Notes: generated from the sequence alone by a model not told the origin. Shown: positions 26,568-35,813, counted from the stretch's first letter. The stretch is DNA of 64,000 nucleotides from Yersinia enterocolitica subsp. enterocolitica (GCF_901472495.1 NZ_LR590469.1:4278001-4342000), one strand, 5' to 3'. Numbers and translations: made by a program.

Positions 26568-27632
26568 ATGGCTATTGATGAGAATAAACAAAAGGCGTTA
26601 GCAGCAGCACTGGGCCAAATTGAAAAACAATTCGGCAAAGGTTCTATCATGCGCCTTGGCGAAGACCGCTCAATGGATGTTGAAACCATCTCTACTGGTT
26701 CTCTTTCTCTTGATATCGCATTGGGGGCGGGTGGCCTGCCAATGGGGCGTATTGTTGAGATTTATGGCCCTGAATCGTCCGGTAAGACAACACTGACCTT
26801 ACAGGTTATTGCTGCCGCACAACGCGAAGGTAAAACCTGCGCCTTTATCGATGCAGAGCATGCTCTTGACCCTATTTACGCTAAAAAACTAGGCGTAGAT
26901 ATTGATAACCTGCTGTGTTCTCAGCCAGATACCGGCGAGCAAGCACTGGAAATCTGTGATGCGCTGACTCGTTCGGGCGCAGTTGATGTCATCATCGTTG
27001 ACTCCGTCGCTGCATTAACACCAAAAGCTGAAATTGAAGGTGAAATTGGTGACTCTCACATGGGCCTGGCAGCTCGTATGATGAGCCAGGCCATGCGTAA
27101 ACTGGCGGGTAACCTGAAAAATGCTAATACCCTGTTAATCTTCATCAACCAGATCCGTATGAAAATCGGCGTTATGTTTGGTAACCCTGAAACTACGACG
27201 GGTGGTAATGCCCTGAAATTTTATGCATCCGTACGTTTGGATATCCGCCGTATTGGTGCAGTAAAAGAAGGTGATGTGGTTGTTGGTAGCGAGACACGCG
27301 TTAAAGTGGTGAAAAACAAAATCGCAGCGCCATTTAAACAAGCCGAATTCCAGATCCTGTATGGTGAAGGTATCAATATTAACGGTGAGCTCGTTGATTT
27401 AGGCGTTAAGCATAAACTGATTGAGAAAGCCGGTGCATGGTATAGCTACAACGGTGACAAGATTGGTCAGGGTAAAGCGAATGCCAGTAACTACTTAAAA
27501 GAAAACCCAGCAGTTGCCGCTGAGTTGGATAAAAAATTGCGTGAAATGCTTCTTAATGGTGGCAATGGTGAGCAGCCTGTAGCAACAGCCGCATTTGCTG
27601 ATGAAGCAGATGAAACCAGCGAAGAGTTTTAA
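26568..27632 (+). CDS. recA: Recombinase RecA
   Basis: This 354-residue recombinase forms filaments on single-stranded DNA for strand exchange and activates LexA self-cleavage. Walker A is GPESSGKTT near residues 67-75, and the L1/L2 loops are in GDSHMGLAARMMSQAMRKLAGNL and MFGNPETTTGGNALKF. The acidic C-terminal tail ends ADEADETSEEF. The Shine-Dalgarno is AGAGGGAG. The promoter carries a LexA box, and a terminator and two ERIC-like elements separate it from recX. Confidence 0.98.
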   Translation: MAIDENKQKALAAALGQIEKQFGKGSIMRLGEDRSMDVETISTGSLSLDIALGAGGLPMGRIVEIYGPESSGKTTLTLQVIAAAQREGKTCAFIDAEHALDPIYAKKLGVDIDNLLCSQPDTGEQALEICDALTRSGAVDVIIVDSVAALTPKAEIEGEIGDSHMGLAARMMSQAMRKLAGNLKNANTLLIFINQIRMKIGVMFGNPETTTGGNALKFYASVRLDIRRIGAVKEGDVVVGSETRVKVVKNKIAAPFKQAEFQILYGEGININGELVDLGVKHKLIEKAGAWYSYNGDKIGQGKANASNYLKENPAVAAELDKKLREMLLNGGNGEQPVATAAFADEADETSEEF

Positions 27633-27674
27633 TTTGTAAGGTCATCGACCGGGTTAGCAAATTAAGCAATTAGC

Positions 27675-27705
27675 AAACGGCTCACTTAATCAGTGGGCCG
27701 TTTTA
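27675..27705 (+). terminator. recA terminator
   Basis: AAACGGCTCAC pairs with GTGGGCCGTTTT across TTAATCA and is followed by T residues. Confidence 0.85.
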
Positions 27706-27740
27706 GTTAATGATGATGTACATAAGTGCTTCAAGTTATA

Positions 27741-27940
27741 CCTACACCCAAAGTAATTGGGTTACAGCAAGGCAGCAAACGAATGAGTCCCGATGAGCTG
27801 ACATCAGTCAGTGATTCGGTTGACAAATCTGCTGGGAGCCGATTTGAACGCTGCTTGCAGCGGCCTCACAGAGGCGAGGCTCATGGATGGGCCGAGTAAC
27901 GAGCGCAGCTAACACGGCTATAGCTTCAAGAAAGAAGGGG
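27741..27940. repeat. ERIC-family element with about 75-bp insertion
   Basis: It begins ACACCCAAAGTAATTGG, contains the GATGAGCTGACATCAGTCAG core, and ends with AGCTTCAAG. Between about 27825 and 27900 it holds extra sequence (ACAAATC...GGCCGAGTAACG) that is absent from the neighbouring copy and resembles the insertions at 48640-48717. Confidence 0.8.
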
Positions 27941-28065
27941 ATTACCCAAAGTAATTGGAGTTGCAGCAAGGCAGCAAACGAATGAGTCCTGATGAGCTGA
28001 CATCAGTCAGTGATTCGGGTGAAAGAGCGCAGCTAACACGGCTGCAGCTTCAAGTAATAAGGGTA
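27941..28065. repeat. ERIC-family element abutting recX
   Basis: This second copy, without the insertion, runs from ACCCAAAGTAATTGG to CAGCTTCAAGTAATAAGGGTA. Its last bases provide the AAGGG Shine-Dalgarno of recX at 28069. Confidence 0.8.
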
Positions 28066-28068
28066 ATT

Positions 28069-28572
28069 ATGAATGACCTACTGAGTCGTGCTATGAGACT
28101 CCTCTCTCAACGTGACCATAGTGAATCAGAACTGCGCCGCAAGCTTGCATCTCAACCATTCTCGGCAAAAGGCCATTGGGGGAAACAAACAGGCCGTAGT
28201 GATAACGAACCCGTTGCAGATATCGATCCGAAAGTTATTGAGCAAGTGATTGCTTATTGTTACCAGCATAATTGGTTGGATGATGCCCGCTTTGCTACCA
28301 GCTATATCAATAGCCGTAGTCGTAAAGGATATGGCGCACAGCGTATTCGTTCTGAATTGATGCAAAAGGGTGTCGATAAAGAGCTCATTCAAGCTGCTTT
28401 TGAAATCAGTGAAATAAATTGGTGTTTGTTGGCAAAAGAAGTCGCGCAACGCAAATTTAGTGAAATTTTACCGATTGAATGGAAAGAGAAGGTCAAAGTT
28501 CAGCGCTATCTCCTGTATCGTGGTTTCTTCCAGGAGGAAATTCAGTCGATTTACAATGATTTTGTTGAATGA
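28069..28572 (+). CDS. recX: RecA regulator RecX
   Basis: This 167-residue protein modulates RecA filaments. The three-helix RecX repeats are visible: LLSRAMRLLSQRDHSESELRRKLAS, then NWLDDARFATSYINSRSRKGYGAQRIRSELMQKGV near residues 71-105, and a basic C-terminal repeat. ATG 28069 has AAGGG five bases upstream, a site supplied by the end of an ERIC-like element. An open frame to 27955 exists only because the repeat is open. recX probably depends on readthrough of the recA terminator or on a promoter within the repeats. Confidence 0.92.
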   Translation: MNDLLSRAMRLLSQRDHSESELRRKLASQPFSAKGHWGKQTGRSDNEPVADIDPKVIEQVIAYCYQHNWLDDARFATSYINSRSRKGYGAQRIRSELMQKGVDKELIQAAFEISEINWCLLAKEVAQRKFSEILPIEWKEKVKVQRYLLYRGFFQEEIQSIYNDFVE

Positions 28573-28713
28573 ATGCACACAGGATTTTACTTCCCCGCGA
28601 AGAAAATTTATCTTAGTCCCACTTTTTGTTCGTGAGCTTACCCATTGTGTTGCCTTTTATCGTTACACAATCTGCTCGCGAGCTTATTCTTTTAGCTTGT
28701 TTCCGGGACAATT

Positions 28714-31341
28714 ATGAGCAAGAGCACCGCTGAGATTCGTCAAGCGTTTCTCGATTTCTTCCATAGCAAGGGACATCAGGTTGTATCAAGCAGCTCTTTG
28801 GTCCCTAATAATGACCCTACGCTGTTGTTTACCAATGCCGGGATGAACCAGTTTAAGGATGTCTTCTTAGGTTTGGATAAACGGGCATACTCCCGTGCGA
28901 CGACCTCTCAGCGCTGCGTGCGAGCAGGTGGTAAGCATAATGACCTTGAGAACGTAGGCTATACCGCACGCCATCATACTTTCTTCGAAATGTTAGGTAA
29001 TTTTAGCTTCGGCGATTACTTCAAACATGATGCCATCAGTTTTGCTTGGGAGTTATTAACTGGCGAGCAGTGGTTTAATCTACCGAAAGAAAAACTGTGG
29101 GTAACTGTTTACGAAACCGATGACGAGGCTTATGAAATCTGGGCCAATGATATTGGCATCCCTCGTGAGCGTATTATTCGCATTGGTGATAACAAAGGCA
29201 GTGCCTTTGCATCAGATAACTTCTGGCAAATGGGTGATACAGGCCCTTGTGGCCCATGTACAGAGATTTTCTTTGACCACGGCGACCATATTTGGGGCGG
29301 CCCTCCAGGCTCGGCAGAAGAGGACGGCGATCGTTATATTGAGATCTGGAATATCGTCTTCATGCAGTTCAACCGCCAGTCTGATGGCACGATGCTGCCA
29401 TTGCCTAAGCCATCGGTTGATACCGGCATGGGGCTTGAGCGTATTGCTGCGGTTTTACAACATGTTAACTCGAACTATGAGATTGACCTGTTCCGCGATT
29501 TGATTAAAGCGGTAGCGGAAGTTACCGGTGCGACTGATCTTTCTAGCAAGTCGCTACGAGTTATTGCTGACCATATTCGCTCTTGTGCTTTCCTTATCTC
29601 TGATGGTGTTATTCCGTCGAATGAAAACCGTGGTTATGTTCTGCGTCGTATCATTCGTCGTGCTATCCGTCATGGCAACATGCTGGGCGCGAAAGAGACT
29701 TTCTTCTACAAATTGGTCGCTCCACTGATTGCTGTTATGGGGCCAGCTGCCGATGAGTTGAAACAACAACAGGCAATGGTTGAGCAGGTTCTGAAAACTG
29801 AAGAAGAACAGTTTGCGCGTACATTAGAGCGCGGCTTAGCTCTGTTGGATGAAGAGCTCAGTAAATTGACCGGTGATACCCTCGATGGTGAGACAGCTTT
29901 CCGCTTGTACGACACCTACGGCTTCCCGGTTGATTTAACCGCAGATGTCTGCCGTGAACGTAATCTGAAAGTGGATGAGGCCGGTTTCGAGCAAGCAATG
30001 GAAGCTCAACGCCGTCGTGCGCGGGAATCCAGCGGCTTTGGTGCCGATTATAACAACTTAATCCGTGTTGATAGTGCAAGCCAGTTCTCTGGCTATGACC
30101 ATGTTCATCAGCAGGCCACAGTGACTGCATTGTTCCGCAATGGCGAAGCTGTTGATGAAATTCATGAAGGTGAGGAAGCGGTTGTTGTCCTCAATCAAAC
30201 GCCATTCTACGGTGAGTCTGGCGGCCAGGTTGGCGATACAGGCGAGCTGAAAAATGCGACTGCAACCTTTGCAGTGGCTGACACTCAGAAATATGGTCAG
30301 GCTATTGGTCATTTAGGGCAATTAACCCATGGAACATTGCGGGTTAATCACAGTATTGATGCTCAGGTTGATGTCGCACGACGTAACCGTATTCGCTTGA
30401 ATCATTCCGCAACTCATTTATTACATGCAGCACTACGTAAGACACTGGGCGACCATGTTGCTCAGAAAGGCTCATTAGTGAATGATAAATACCTGCGTTT
30501 CGATTTCTCTCATTTTGAAGCAATGAAACCGGAACAGATTCGTCTGGTAGAAGATATGGTTAACGAGCAAATTCGCCGTAATATGCCAGTCCAAACTGAA
30601 GTGATGGAATTGGATGCGGCGAAAGAAAAAGGTGCTATGGCCCTGTTCGGCGAGAAATATGACGACCAGGTACGAGTCTTGACCATGGGTGATTTCTCAA
30701 CCGAGCTATGTGGTGGTATTCATGCCAGCCGCACTGGTGATATTGGTCTGTTCCGTATTTTATCTGAATCAGGTACCGCAGCTGGGATTCGACGTATTGA
30801 AGCGGTAACTGGCGAGGGCGCTATTGCGCTATTGCATCGGCAGAGTGACCTGCTACAGGATGTTGCTCACTTGGTGAAAGGTGATACCAATAATCTGGCT
30901 GATAAAGTCCGTGCGGTGCTGGATCGCAGTAAAATGCTGGAGCGTGAACTTCAGCAGTTGAAAGATCAGCAAGCGGCTCAGGAAAGTGCCTCATTATCCT
31001 CCAATGCGAAATTGGTCAATGGTGTGAAACTTTTAGTTAGCCAGTTGGATAATGTTGAGCCAAAAATGTTACGTACCATGGTTGATGATCTTAAAAATCA
31101 ACTGGGCTCCGCTATTATTGTGCTGGCGACGACCGCAGATGATAAGGTCAGTCTAATTGTTGGCGTAACTAAAGACCTGACAAGTAAAGTCAAAGCGGGT
31201 GAATTAATCGCTGATATTGCTCAACAGGTCGGTGGTAAAGGCGGTGGACGCCCGGATATGGCTCAGGCAGGCGGTACTAATGTGCAGGCATTGCCATCGG
31301 CACTAGCTAGTGTTGAAGCGTGGGTGGCATCCCGTTTATAA
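28714..31341 (+). CDS. alaS: Alanyl-tRNA synthetase
   Basis: This 875-residue class II synthetase charges tRNA-Ala. The aminoacylation core is at the N-terminus (TLLFTNAGMNQFKDVFLG near 32-49; RHHTFFEMLGNFSFGDYFK near 81-99). The editing domain has NHSATHLLHAALR near 563 and CGGIHASRTGD near 665, both supplying zinc ligands. The C-terminal domain has GGKGGGRPDMAQAGG near 842. Length and order match E. coli. It lies 141 bases after recX and before csrA, the conserved enterobacterial order. Confidence 0.97.
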   Translation: MSKSTAEIRQAFLDFFHSKGHQVVSSSSLVPNNDPTLLFTNAGMNQFKDVFLGLDKRAYSRATTSQRCVRAGGKHNDLENVGYTARHHTFFEMLGNFSFGDYFKHDAISFAWELLTGEQWFNLPKEKLWVTVYETDDEAYEIWANDIGIPRERIIRIGDNKGSAFASDNFWQMGDTGPCGPCTEIFFDHGDHIWGGPPGSAEEDGDRYIEIWNIVFMQFNRQSDGTMLPLPKPSVDTGMGLERIAAVLQHVNSNYEIDLFRDLIKAVAEVTGATDLSSKSLRVIADHIRSCAFLISDGVIPSNENRGYVLRRIIRRAIRHGNMLGAKETFFYKLVAPLIAVMGPAADELKQQQAMVEQVLKTEEEQFARTLERGLALLDEELSKLTGDTLDGETAFRLYDTYGFPVDLTADVCRERNLKVDEAGFEQAMEAQRRRARESSGFGADYNNLIRVDSASQFSGYDHVHQQATVTALFRNGEAVDEIHEGEEAVVVLNQTPFYGESGGQVGDTGELKNATATFAVADTQKYGQAIGHLGQLTHGTLRVNHSIDAQVDVARRNRIRLNHSATHLLHAALRKTLGDHVAQKGSLVNDKYLRFDFSHFEAMKPEQIRLVEDMVNEQIRRNMPVQTEVMELDAAKEKGAMALFGEKYDDQVRVLTMGDFSTELCGGIHASRTGDIGLFRILSESGTAAGIRRIEAVTGEGAIALLHRQSDLLQDVAHLVKGDTNNLADKVRAVLDRSKMLERELQQLKDQQAAQESASLSSNAKLVNGVKLLVSQLDNVEPKMLRTMVDDLKNQLGSAIIVLATTADDKVSLIVGVTKDLTSKVKAGELIADIAQQVGGKGGGRPDMAQAGGTNVQALPSALASVEAWVASRL

Positions 31342-31365
31342 GTCAGTAATGACCCCTTAAATCAA

Positions 31366-31399
31366 TGCGCCATATCTCTATGTTGGGTATGGCGTTTTT
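31366..31399 (+). terminator. alaS terminator
   Basis: CGCCATA pairs with TATGGCG and is followed by five T. Confidence 0.85.
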
Positions 31400-31594
31400 C
31401 AGTTTTCCTGTCATAGTTCGAAAACAAAGTTAAACGCAAAGTTATTTGCTTCAGCTAAACTTGTATTAGTTAGAGACTTGACCAAGCTACTTACATTTAA
31501 TGTGAATGTGATAGCTTACGTTTTCACGGTGTATGATGGATAATGGCGGGGAAACTGAGAGACCCGACTCTTTTAATTTTTCAAGGAGCAAAGA

Positions 31595-31780
31595 ATGCTT
31601 ATTCTGACTCGTCGAGTTGGTGAAACACTCATGATTGGCGATGAGGTTACGGTTACTGTATTAGGAGTTAAAGGCAACCAGGTTCGAATTGGTGTAAATG
31701 CTCCGAAAGAGGTTTCTGTTCACCGTGAAGAAATCTACCAGCGCATCCAAGCAGAAAAGTCTCAACCGACGACTTACTGA
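31595..31780 (+). CDS. csrA: Carbon storage regulator CsrA
   Basis: This 61-residue RNA-binding dimer represses or stabilises mRNAs by binding GGA motifs. [20 protein letters not shown] and the [14 protein letters not shown] tail are essentially identical to E. coli CsrA. AAGGAG precedes the ATG. A hairpin (GCGTCTCGTG/ACGAGGCGC, 31791-31813) follows the gene. The 253-base upstream region should hold several promoters, which were not resolved. Confidence 0.98.
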
Positions 31781-31813
31781 TTTTGAAGAAGCGTCTCGTG
31801 TTACACGAGGCGC

Positions 31814-32050
31814 TACTGCTGCTTATCCCTTCGTATTTCACTATTCATTTCCTTTTTGTTTTCTTATTCTGGTAATAATTTTCTGTTCGCGGCCAATTTA
31901 ACGGGGTGGGTAGGATAATTTCATTTTTCTCTCAATTTGATTACACCGCAATAAACAGTATCTTGCCTGTTGATAAAACACTCTTTTTGACGCCAAACTG
32001 GTCATGTTGCGTGTGAATTGTGCAAATGAACGCTAGTTGGGAAAAATTGT
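31814..32050. other. csrA to tRNA operon gap
   Basis: This AT-rich region has no gene or repeat that could be supported. The tRNA promoter lies just after it at 32051. Confidence 0.5.
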
Positions 32051-32078
32051 TTGACTTATAAGTGCGGGAAAGTAATAT
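32051..32078 (+). promoter_or_regulatory. Promoter of the tRNA-Ser/tRNA-Arg operon
   Basis: TTGACT and TAATAT are spaced by 16 bases and followed by a GC-rich discriminator (GTGCGCC), typical of stringently controlled stable RNA promoters. The first tRNA starts 66 bases after the -10. Confidence 0.75.
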
Positions 32079-32143
32079 GTGCGCCACGCAGTGCCGATGA
32101 GCTTCTTCAAAAGCAAGTTAGGCACAATTCGAAAGAAGCGTAT

Positions 32144-32236
32144 GGTGAGGTGGCCGAGAGGCTGAAGGCGCTCCCCTGCTAAGGGAGTATACGGTCAAAA
32201 GCTGTATCGAGGGTTCGAATCCCTCCCTCACCGCCA
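32144..32236 (+). tRNA. serV: tRNA-Ser (anticodon GCU)
   Basis: This 93-base sequence has an acceptor stem GGTGAGG/CCTCACC, a long variable arm and encoded CCA. The anticodon stem-loop CTCCC-CTGCTAA-GGGAG shows GCT. It is the first gene of the tRNA operon. Confidence 0.95.
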
Positions 32237-32244
32237 TTTACTAT

Positions 32245-32321
32245 GCACCCATAGCTCAGCTGGATAGAGTACTCGGCTACGAACCGAGCGGTCGGAAGTT
32301 CGAATCTTCCTGGGTGCACCA
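32245..32321 (+). tRNA. argV: tRNA-Arg (anticodon ACG), copy 1
   Basis: This 77-base tRNA starts GCACCCATAGCTCAGCTGGA and encodes CCA. The anticodon loop is CTACGAA. It lies eight bases after tRNA-Ser and is identical to the next two copies. Confidence 0.95.
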
Positions 32322-32379
32322 TATTTTGCAGTATGGTGAAATAGTCAAATGAACATCAGGTAGTGTCAAAGAATTAATT

Positions 32380-32456
32380 GCACCCATAGCTCAGCTGGAT
32401 AGAGTACTCGGCTACGAACCGAGCGGTCGGAAGTTCGAATCTTCCTGGGTGCACCA
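32380..32456 (+). tRNA. argV: tRNA-Arg (anticodon ACG), copy 2
   Basis: It is identical to the copy at 32245, with a 58-base spacer between them. Confidence 0.95.
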
Positions 32457-32530
32457 TCTTTCTAGGTCATCAATCTTGTTGTTAAGTTTCACTCGCTGAA
32501 ACTCCCCCGTAAAATTAGAAATATAAAACT

Positions 32531-32607
32531 GCACCCATAGCTCAGCTGGATAGAGTACTCGGCTACGAACCGAGCGGTCGGAAGTTCGAATCTTCCTGGG
32601 TGCACCA
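32531..32607 (+). tRNA. argV: tRNA-Arg (anticodon ACG), copy 3
   Basis: It is identical to the two preceding copies and is directly followed by the operon terminator. Confidence 0.95.
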
Positions 32608-32614
32608 TCTTAAG

Positions 32615-32637
32615 AAACCTCGCTACGGCGGGGTTTT
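32615..32637 (+). terminator. tRNA operon terminator
   Basis: AACCTCGC pairs with GCGGGGTT around TACG and is followed by TT. The same sequence is repeated at 32775-32797. Confidence 0.8.
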
Positions 32638-32663
32638 CTGTTTTTAGATTCTACAAATACGCA

Positions 32664-32767
32664 GAACCGAGCGGTCGGAAGTTCGAGCCGAGCGTAGCGA
32701 GACAACGTTGCTTTAGCAACGGCCCGCAGGGCGAGGCGTTAGCCGAGTCATCTTCCTGGGTGCACCA
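32664..32767 (+). pseudogene. tRNA-Arg 3' half interrupted by a 63-bp insertion
   Basis: GAACCGAGCGGTCGGAAGTTCGA (32664-32686) is the anticodon arm through T-loop of tRNA-Arg, and 32750-32767 is the rest of the T stem, acceptor and CCA. Between them are 63 extra bases starting GCCGAGCGTAGCGAG, with a CGTTGC-TTTA-GCAACG hairpin. The 5' half of the tRNA is missing, so no functional tRNA can form. Confidence 0.85.
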
Positions 32768-32774
32768 TCTTAAG

Positions 32775-32797
32775 AAACCTCGCTACGGCGGGGTTTT
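32775..32797 (+). terminator. Duplicated tRNA operon terminator
   Basis: It repeats the hairpin at 32615-32637, with the same flanking bases, after the broken tRNA-Arg copy. Confidence 0.8.
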
Positions 32798-33013
32798 CTG
32801 CTTTTAAGCCTCGCTCTACTCAGCGATTAGCATGTTTTAACCCTCTCATCTTAGTACACCTATCAATGCATTGATTTTTACGATGCATAACAGCGCTATT
32901 TCCTATTGTGAATGATATTTTATTTAATTAATTCAATTGATTATACAGTGAGCGACAATTTAGTTAGTTTGCGATAAAGTAGCTTTTCATTTCTCCTTGG
33001 TCGTGGAGCCACG

Positions 33014-33580
33014 ATGTACGAGCGCTATGAAGGCCTGATTTTTGATATGGATGGCACCATCCTGGATACTGAGCCCACGCATCGGCAGGCATGGCGACAG
33101 GTTCTGACACCTTATGGCATGGCATTTGATGAGCAGGCATTAGTGGCTTTGAATGGGGCTCCAACGTGGAAAATTGCCCGCGTAATCATTGAAAATAATC
33201 AATCGGACTTAGATCCCCATGTATTGGCCGCTGAGAAAACAACACTGTTTAAATCACTGCTACTGGACAATGTGAAGCCTCTGCCGCTCATAGACGTGGT
33301 TAAAGCCTATTATGGGCGTAAACCTATGGCTGTCGGCACTGGAAGCGAACACGCCATGGCAGAGCTGCTTTTACGCCATTTAGGCTTACGTGACTATTTT
33401 GATGTTATTGTCGGTGCCGACGATGTCACCCAACATAAGCCAGAGCCAGAAACATTCTTGCGCTGCGCACAGCTATTAGGTGTGCCACCAGAGAAGTGTG
33501 TGGTTTTTGAAGATGCTGATTTTGGTATTGAGGCGGCAAAAAGGGCGAATATGGCAATAGTTGATGTGCGTCTACTGTGA
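33014..33580 (+). CDS. yqaB: Fructose-1-phosphate/6-phosphogluconate phosphatase (HAD family)
   Basis: This 188-residue HAD-superfamily phosphatase has motif I DMDGTILDTEP near residues 11-21, a Thr motif GTGSEHAMAE near 108, and motif III/IV KPEPETFL...VVFEDADFGIEAA near 142-175. Length and sequence fit E. coli YqaB. GGAG precedes the ATG. It overlaps yqaA by four bases. Confidence 0.93.
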   Translation: MYERYEGLIFDMDGTILDTEPTHRQAWRQVLTPYGMAFDEQALVALNGAPTWKIARVIIENNQSDLDPHVLAAEKTTLFKSLLLDNVKPLPLIDVVKAYYGRKPMAVGTGSEHAMAELLLRHLGLRDYFDVIVGADDVTQHKPEPETFLRCAQLLGVPPEKCVVFEDADFGIEAAKRANMAIVDVRLL

Positions 33581-34005
33581 GTAGTACGCTAGCTGTTGCT
33601 TCATTATTTGGGAGTAGCTTTCTCAGCGCGACACTCTTACCCGGAAATTCTGAAATTCTATTAGTCACCCTCTTAACGGCAAGTAGTGCGCCGGCCATGA
33701 TGCTGGTGCTGTCTGCCACTGTCGGAAATACCCTTGGGGGGCTAACGAACGTTGTTATAGGCCGTTTATTACCGGAACTAAAACCACAACGTGGGATGAG
33801 TACAGCTCTTGGCTGGCTTCAACGTTTTGGCCCAGCAGCTCTGTTACTAAGCTGGCTACCGGTAGTGGGCGATTTGATGTGTGTGTTGGCAGGCTGGTTG
33901 CGTATGCCTTGGAGTCTTGTGGCTTTTTTTCTGTGTCTGGGGAAAGCATTGCGTTATATCGTATTAACGGTAATTACGTTACAAGGAATTGCCTGGTGGC
34001 AGTAA
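33577..34005 (+). CDS. yqaA: Inner membrane protein YqaA (SNARE-associated/DedA-like)
   Basis: This 142-residue membrane protein has about four hydrophobic segments. LPGNSEILLVTLLTA near residues 22-36 and the later GPAALLLSWLPVVGDLMCVLAGWLRM near 91-116 contain the conserved Gly/Pro pattern of the family. The start codon is an ATG overlapping yqaB. The function is unknown; the yqaB-yqaA-gshA order is conserved in enterobacteria. Confidence 0.9.
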   Translation: MSSTLAVASLFGSSFLSATLLPGNSEILLVTLLTASSAPAMMLVLSATVGNTLGGLTNVVIGRLLPELKPQRGMSTALGWLQRFGPAALLLSWLPVVGDLMCVLAGWLRMPWSLVAFFLCLGKALRYIVLTVITLQGIAWWQ

Positions 34006-34087
34006 AGAATGTGACAAACTTACGTAGTCACATCTATGCAGTTTCAGTATGCTGACGAGTTATGGTTTTCAAGAGCGGGAGGTCGAT

Positions 34088-35647
34088 TTGATCCCGGATG
34101 TATCACACGCGCTAACTTGGTTGGAAGCGCACCCTAAAGCCCTGAAAGGTATCCGCCGCGGTATCGAGCGGGAAACATTGAGAGTAACTGCCGATGGTCA
34201 ATTAGCCTCGACAGGCCACCCAGAGTCATTGGGTGCAGCGCTGACACATCAATGGATTACCACCGACTTTGCTGAGGCATTGCTGGAATTTATTACTCCA
34301 GTAGATGGCGATATTGACCATTTGCTGACTTTTTTGCGTGATATTCACCGCTATACCGCACGCAAACTCGGTGATGAGCGTATGTGGCCACTTAGCATGC
34401 CTTGCTTTATTGGTGCAGAGCAGGATATTGAGCTCGCTAAATATGGCTCTTCTAACATTGGTCGTTTCAAGACTCTTTATCGTGAGGGTTTAAAAAACCG
34501 TTACGGTGCCTTGATGCAAACTATTTCCGGCGTGCACTATAACTTCTCTTTGCCGCTGGAATTTTGGCAAGCGTGGGCGGGTGTTACCGATGAAAAAAGC
34601 GGCAAGGAAGAGATTTCAGCGGGATATTTCCGCTTGATACGTAACTATTATCGCTTTGGCTGGGTCATTCCTTATCTGTTTGGTGCGTCACCGGCCATTT
34701 GTGCATCATTCCTGCAAGGGCGTGAAACGGCATTACCGTTCGAGCGCAATGATAAAGGGATGTGTTACCTGCCGTATGCCACCTCATTACGCCTGAGTGA
34801 TTTGGGTTATACCAATAAATCACAAAGCAATTTAGGGATTACGTTTAATGACCTGCATACCTATGTTGCTGGGCTGAAGCGCGCAATTCAAACGCCATCA
34901 GAAGAATATGCGGCATTGGGACTAAAAGACGGTGATCGTCATCTGCAACTGAACACCAATGTGTTACAGATTGAAAATGAACTCTATGCTCCGATTCGAC
35001 CTAAGCGGGTTACCCGTGCTGGCGAATCGCCATCTGATGCATTATTGCGCGGCGGTATTGAATATATTGAAGTCCGTTCCTTGGATATTAATCCATTCTC
35101 ACCTATTGGTGTGGATGCGGTACAAGCGCGCTTCCTTGATCTGTTCTTGATTTGGTGTGTACTGGCAGATGCGCCTGAAATGAGCAGCGATGAACTGCTG
35201 TGCACCCGTAAAAACTGGAATCGGGTTATTTTGGAAGGGCGTAAACCGGGGCAGACTATCGGGATGGGATGTAATGACACCCGTGAGCCGCTGGAAAAGG
35301 TGGGTAAAGACCTGTTTACTGACCTGCGCCGGGTTGCAGAAGTCTTGGATGGTAAAGATAGCACCGAATACCAACAGGTTTGTGATGAACTTGTCGCATC
35401 CTTTGATGATCCGAGCCTGACGTTCTCTGCACGTATTTTGCAAGCGATGAAAGAAGGAGGTATTGGTGGTGTTGGCCTTGAGTTAGCGGAGCGCTACAGG
35501 GAAATGCTGCAAAATGAACCGTTGGAATTGCTAACTGAAGAGCAATTATCCGAAGAGGGTGCAGCTTCTTGGGTGCGTCAACGTGAGCTGGAACTCAAAG
35601 ATAAGCTAAGCTTTGAAGAGTATTTGGCACTACACGGCGGCCAATAA
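34088..35647 (+). CDS. gshA: Glutamate-cysteine ligase
   Basis: This enzyme joins glutamate and cysteine in the first step of glutathione synthesis. The TTG at 34088 is taken as start because GGGAGG lies six bases upstream, the product then begins with IPDVSHALTWLEAHP like E. coli GshA (which also uses TTG), and the length becomes 519 residues against 518. An ATG at 34049 would add 13 residues. GIRRGIERETLRV near residues 20-32 and GVHYNFSLPLEFW near 149-161 are typical of the proteobacterial family. A GGCCACA/TGTGGCC hairpin follows at 35656-35673. Confidence 0.95.
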   Translation: MIPDVSHALTWLEAHPKALKGIRRGIERETLRVTADGQLASTGHPESLGAALTHQWITTDFAEALLEFITPVDGDIDHLLTFLRDIHRYTARKLGDERMWPLSMPCFIGAEQDIELAKYGSSNIGRFKTLYREGLKNRYGALMQTISGVHYNFSLPLEFWQAWAGVTDEKSGKEEISAGYFRLIRNYYRFGWVIPYLFGASPAICASFLQGRETALPFERNDKGMCYLPYATSLRLSDLGYTNKSQSNLGITFNDLHTYVAGLKRAIQTPSEEYAALGLKDGDRHLQLNTNVLQIENELYAPIRPKRVTRAGESPSDALLRGGIEYIEVRSLDINPFSPIGVDAVQARFLDLFLIWCVLADAPEMSSDELLCTRKNWNRVILEGRKPGQTIGMGCNDTREPLEKVGKDLFTDLRRVAEVLDGKDSTEYQQVCDELVASFDDPSLTFSARILQAMKEGGIGGVGLELAERYREMLQNEPLELLTEEQLSEEGAASWVRQRELELKDKLSFEEYLALHGGQ

Positions 35648-35813
35648 AAAGAAAAGGCCACATTGCTGTGGCCAAATTAACATCTCTGATAACAGGGATG
35701 ATGATAACAAATGCGCGTCTTTCACATATTAAGACGTGCGGGATACCAAAAAGTTTCATGAGTTGCGAAAAAAAGATCGAATAAAAATTATTTTTTTATG
35801 AGGAGGTAACTAA

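Noticed and set aside
27741..28065. Repeats near recA as a CRISPR array
   Set aside because: There are two long copies of an ERIC-like element, without short regular repeats and unique spacers, and no cas genes.
27955..28068. N-terminal extension of RecX
   Set aside because: The extra 38 codons are ERIC-like repeat sequence; the ATG at 28069 has a ribosome-binding site and matches the family start.
32144..32801. tRNA-Arg repeat end as an attachment site of a prophage or island
   Set aside because: A 3' tRNA fragment is present, but no integrase or phage genes lie nearby and the duplicated part includes the terminator, so local duplication plus insertion explains it better.
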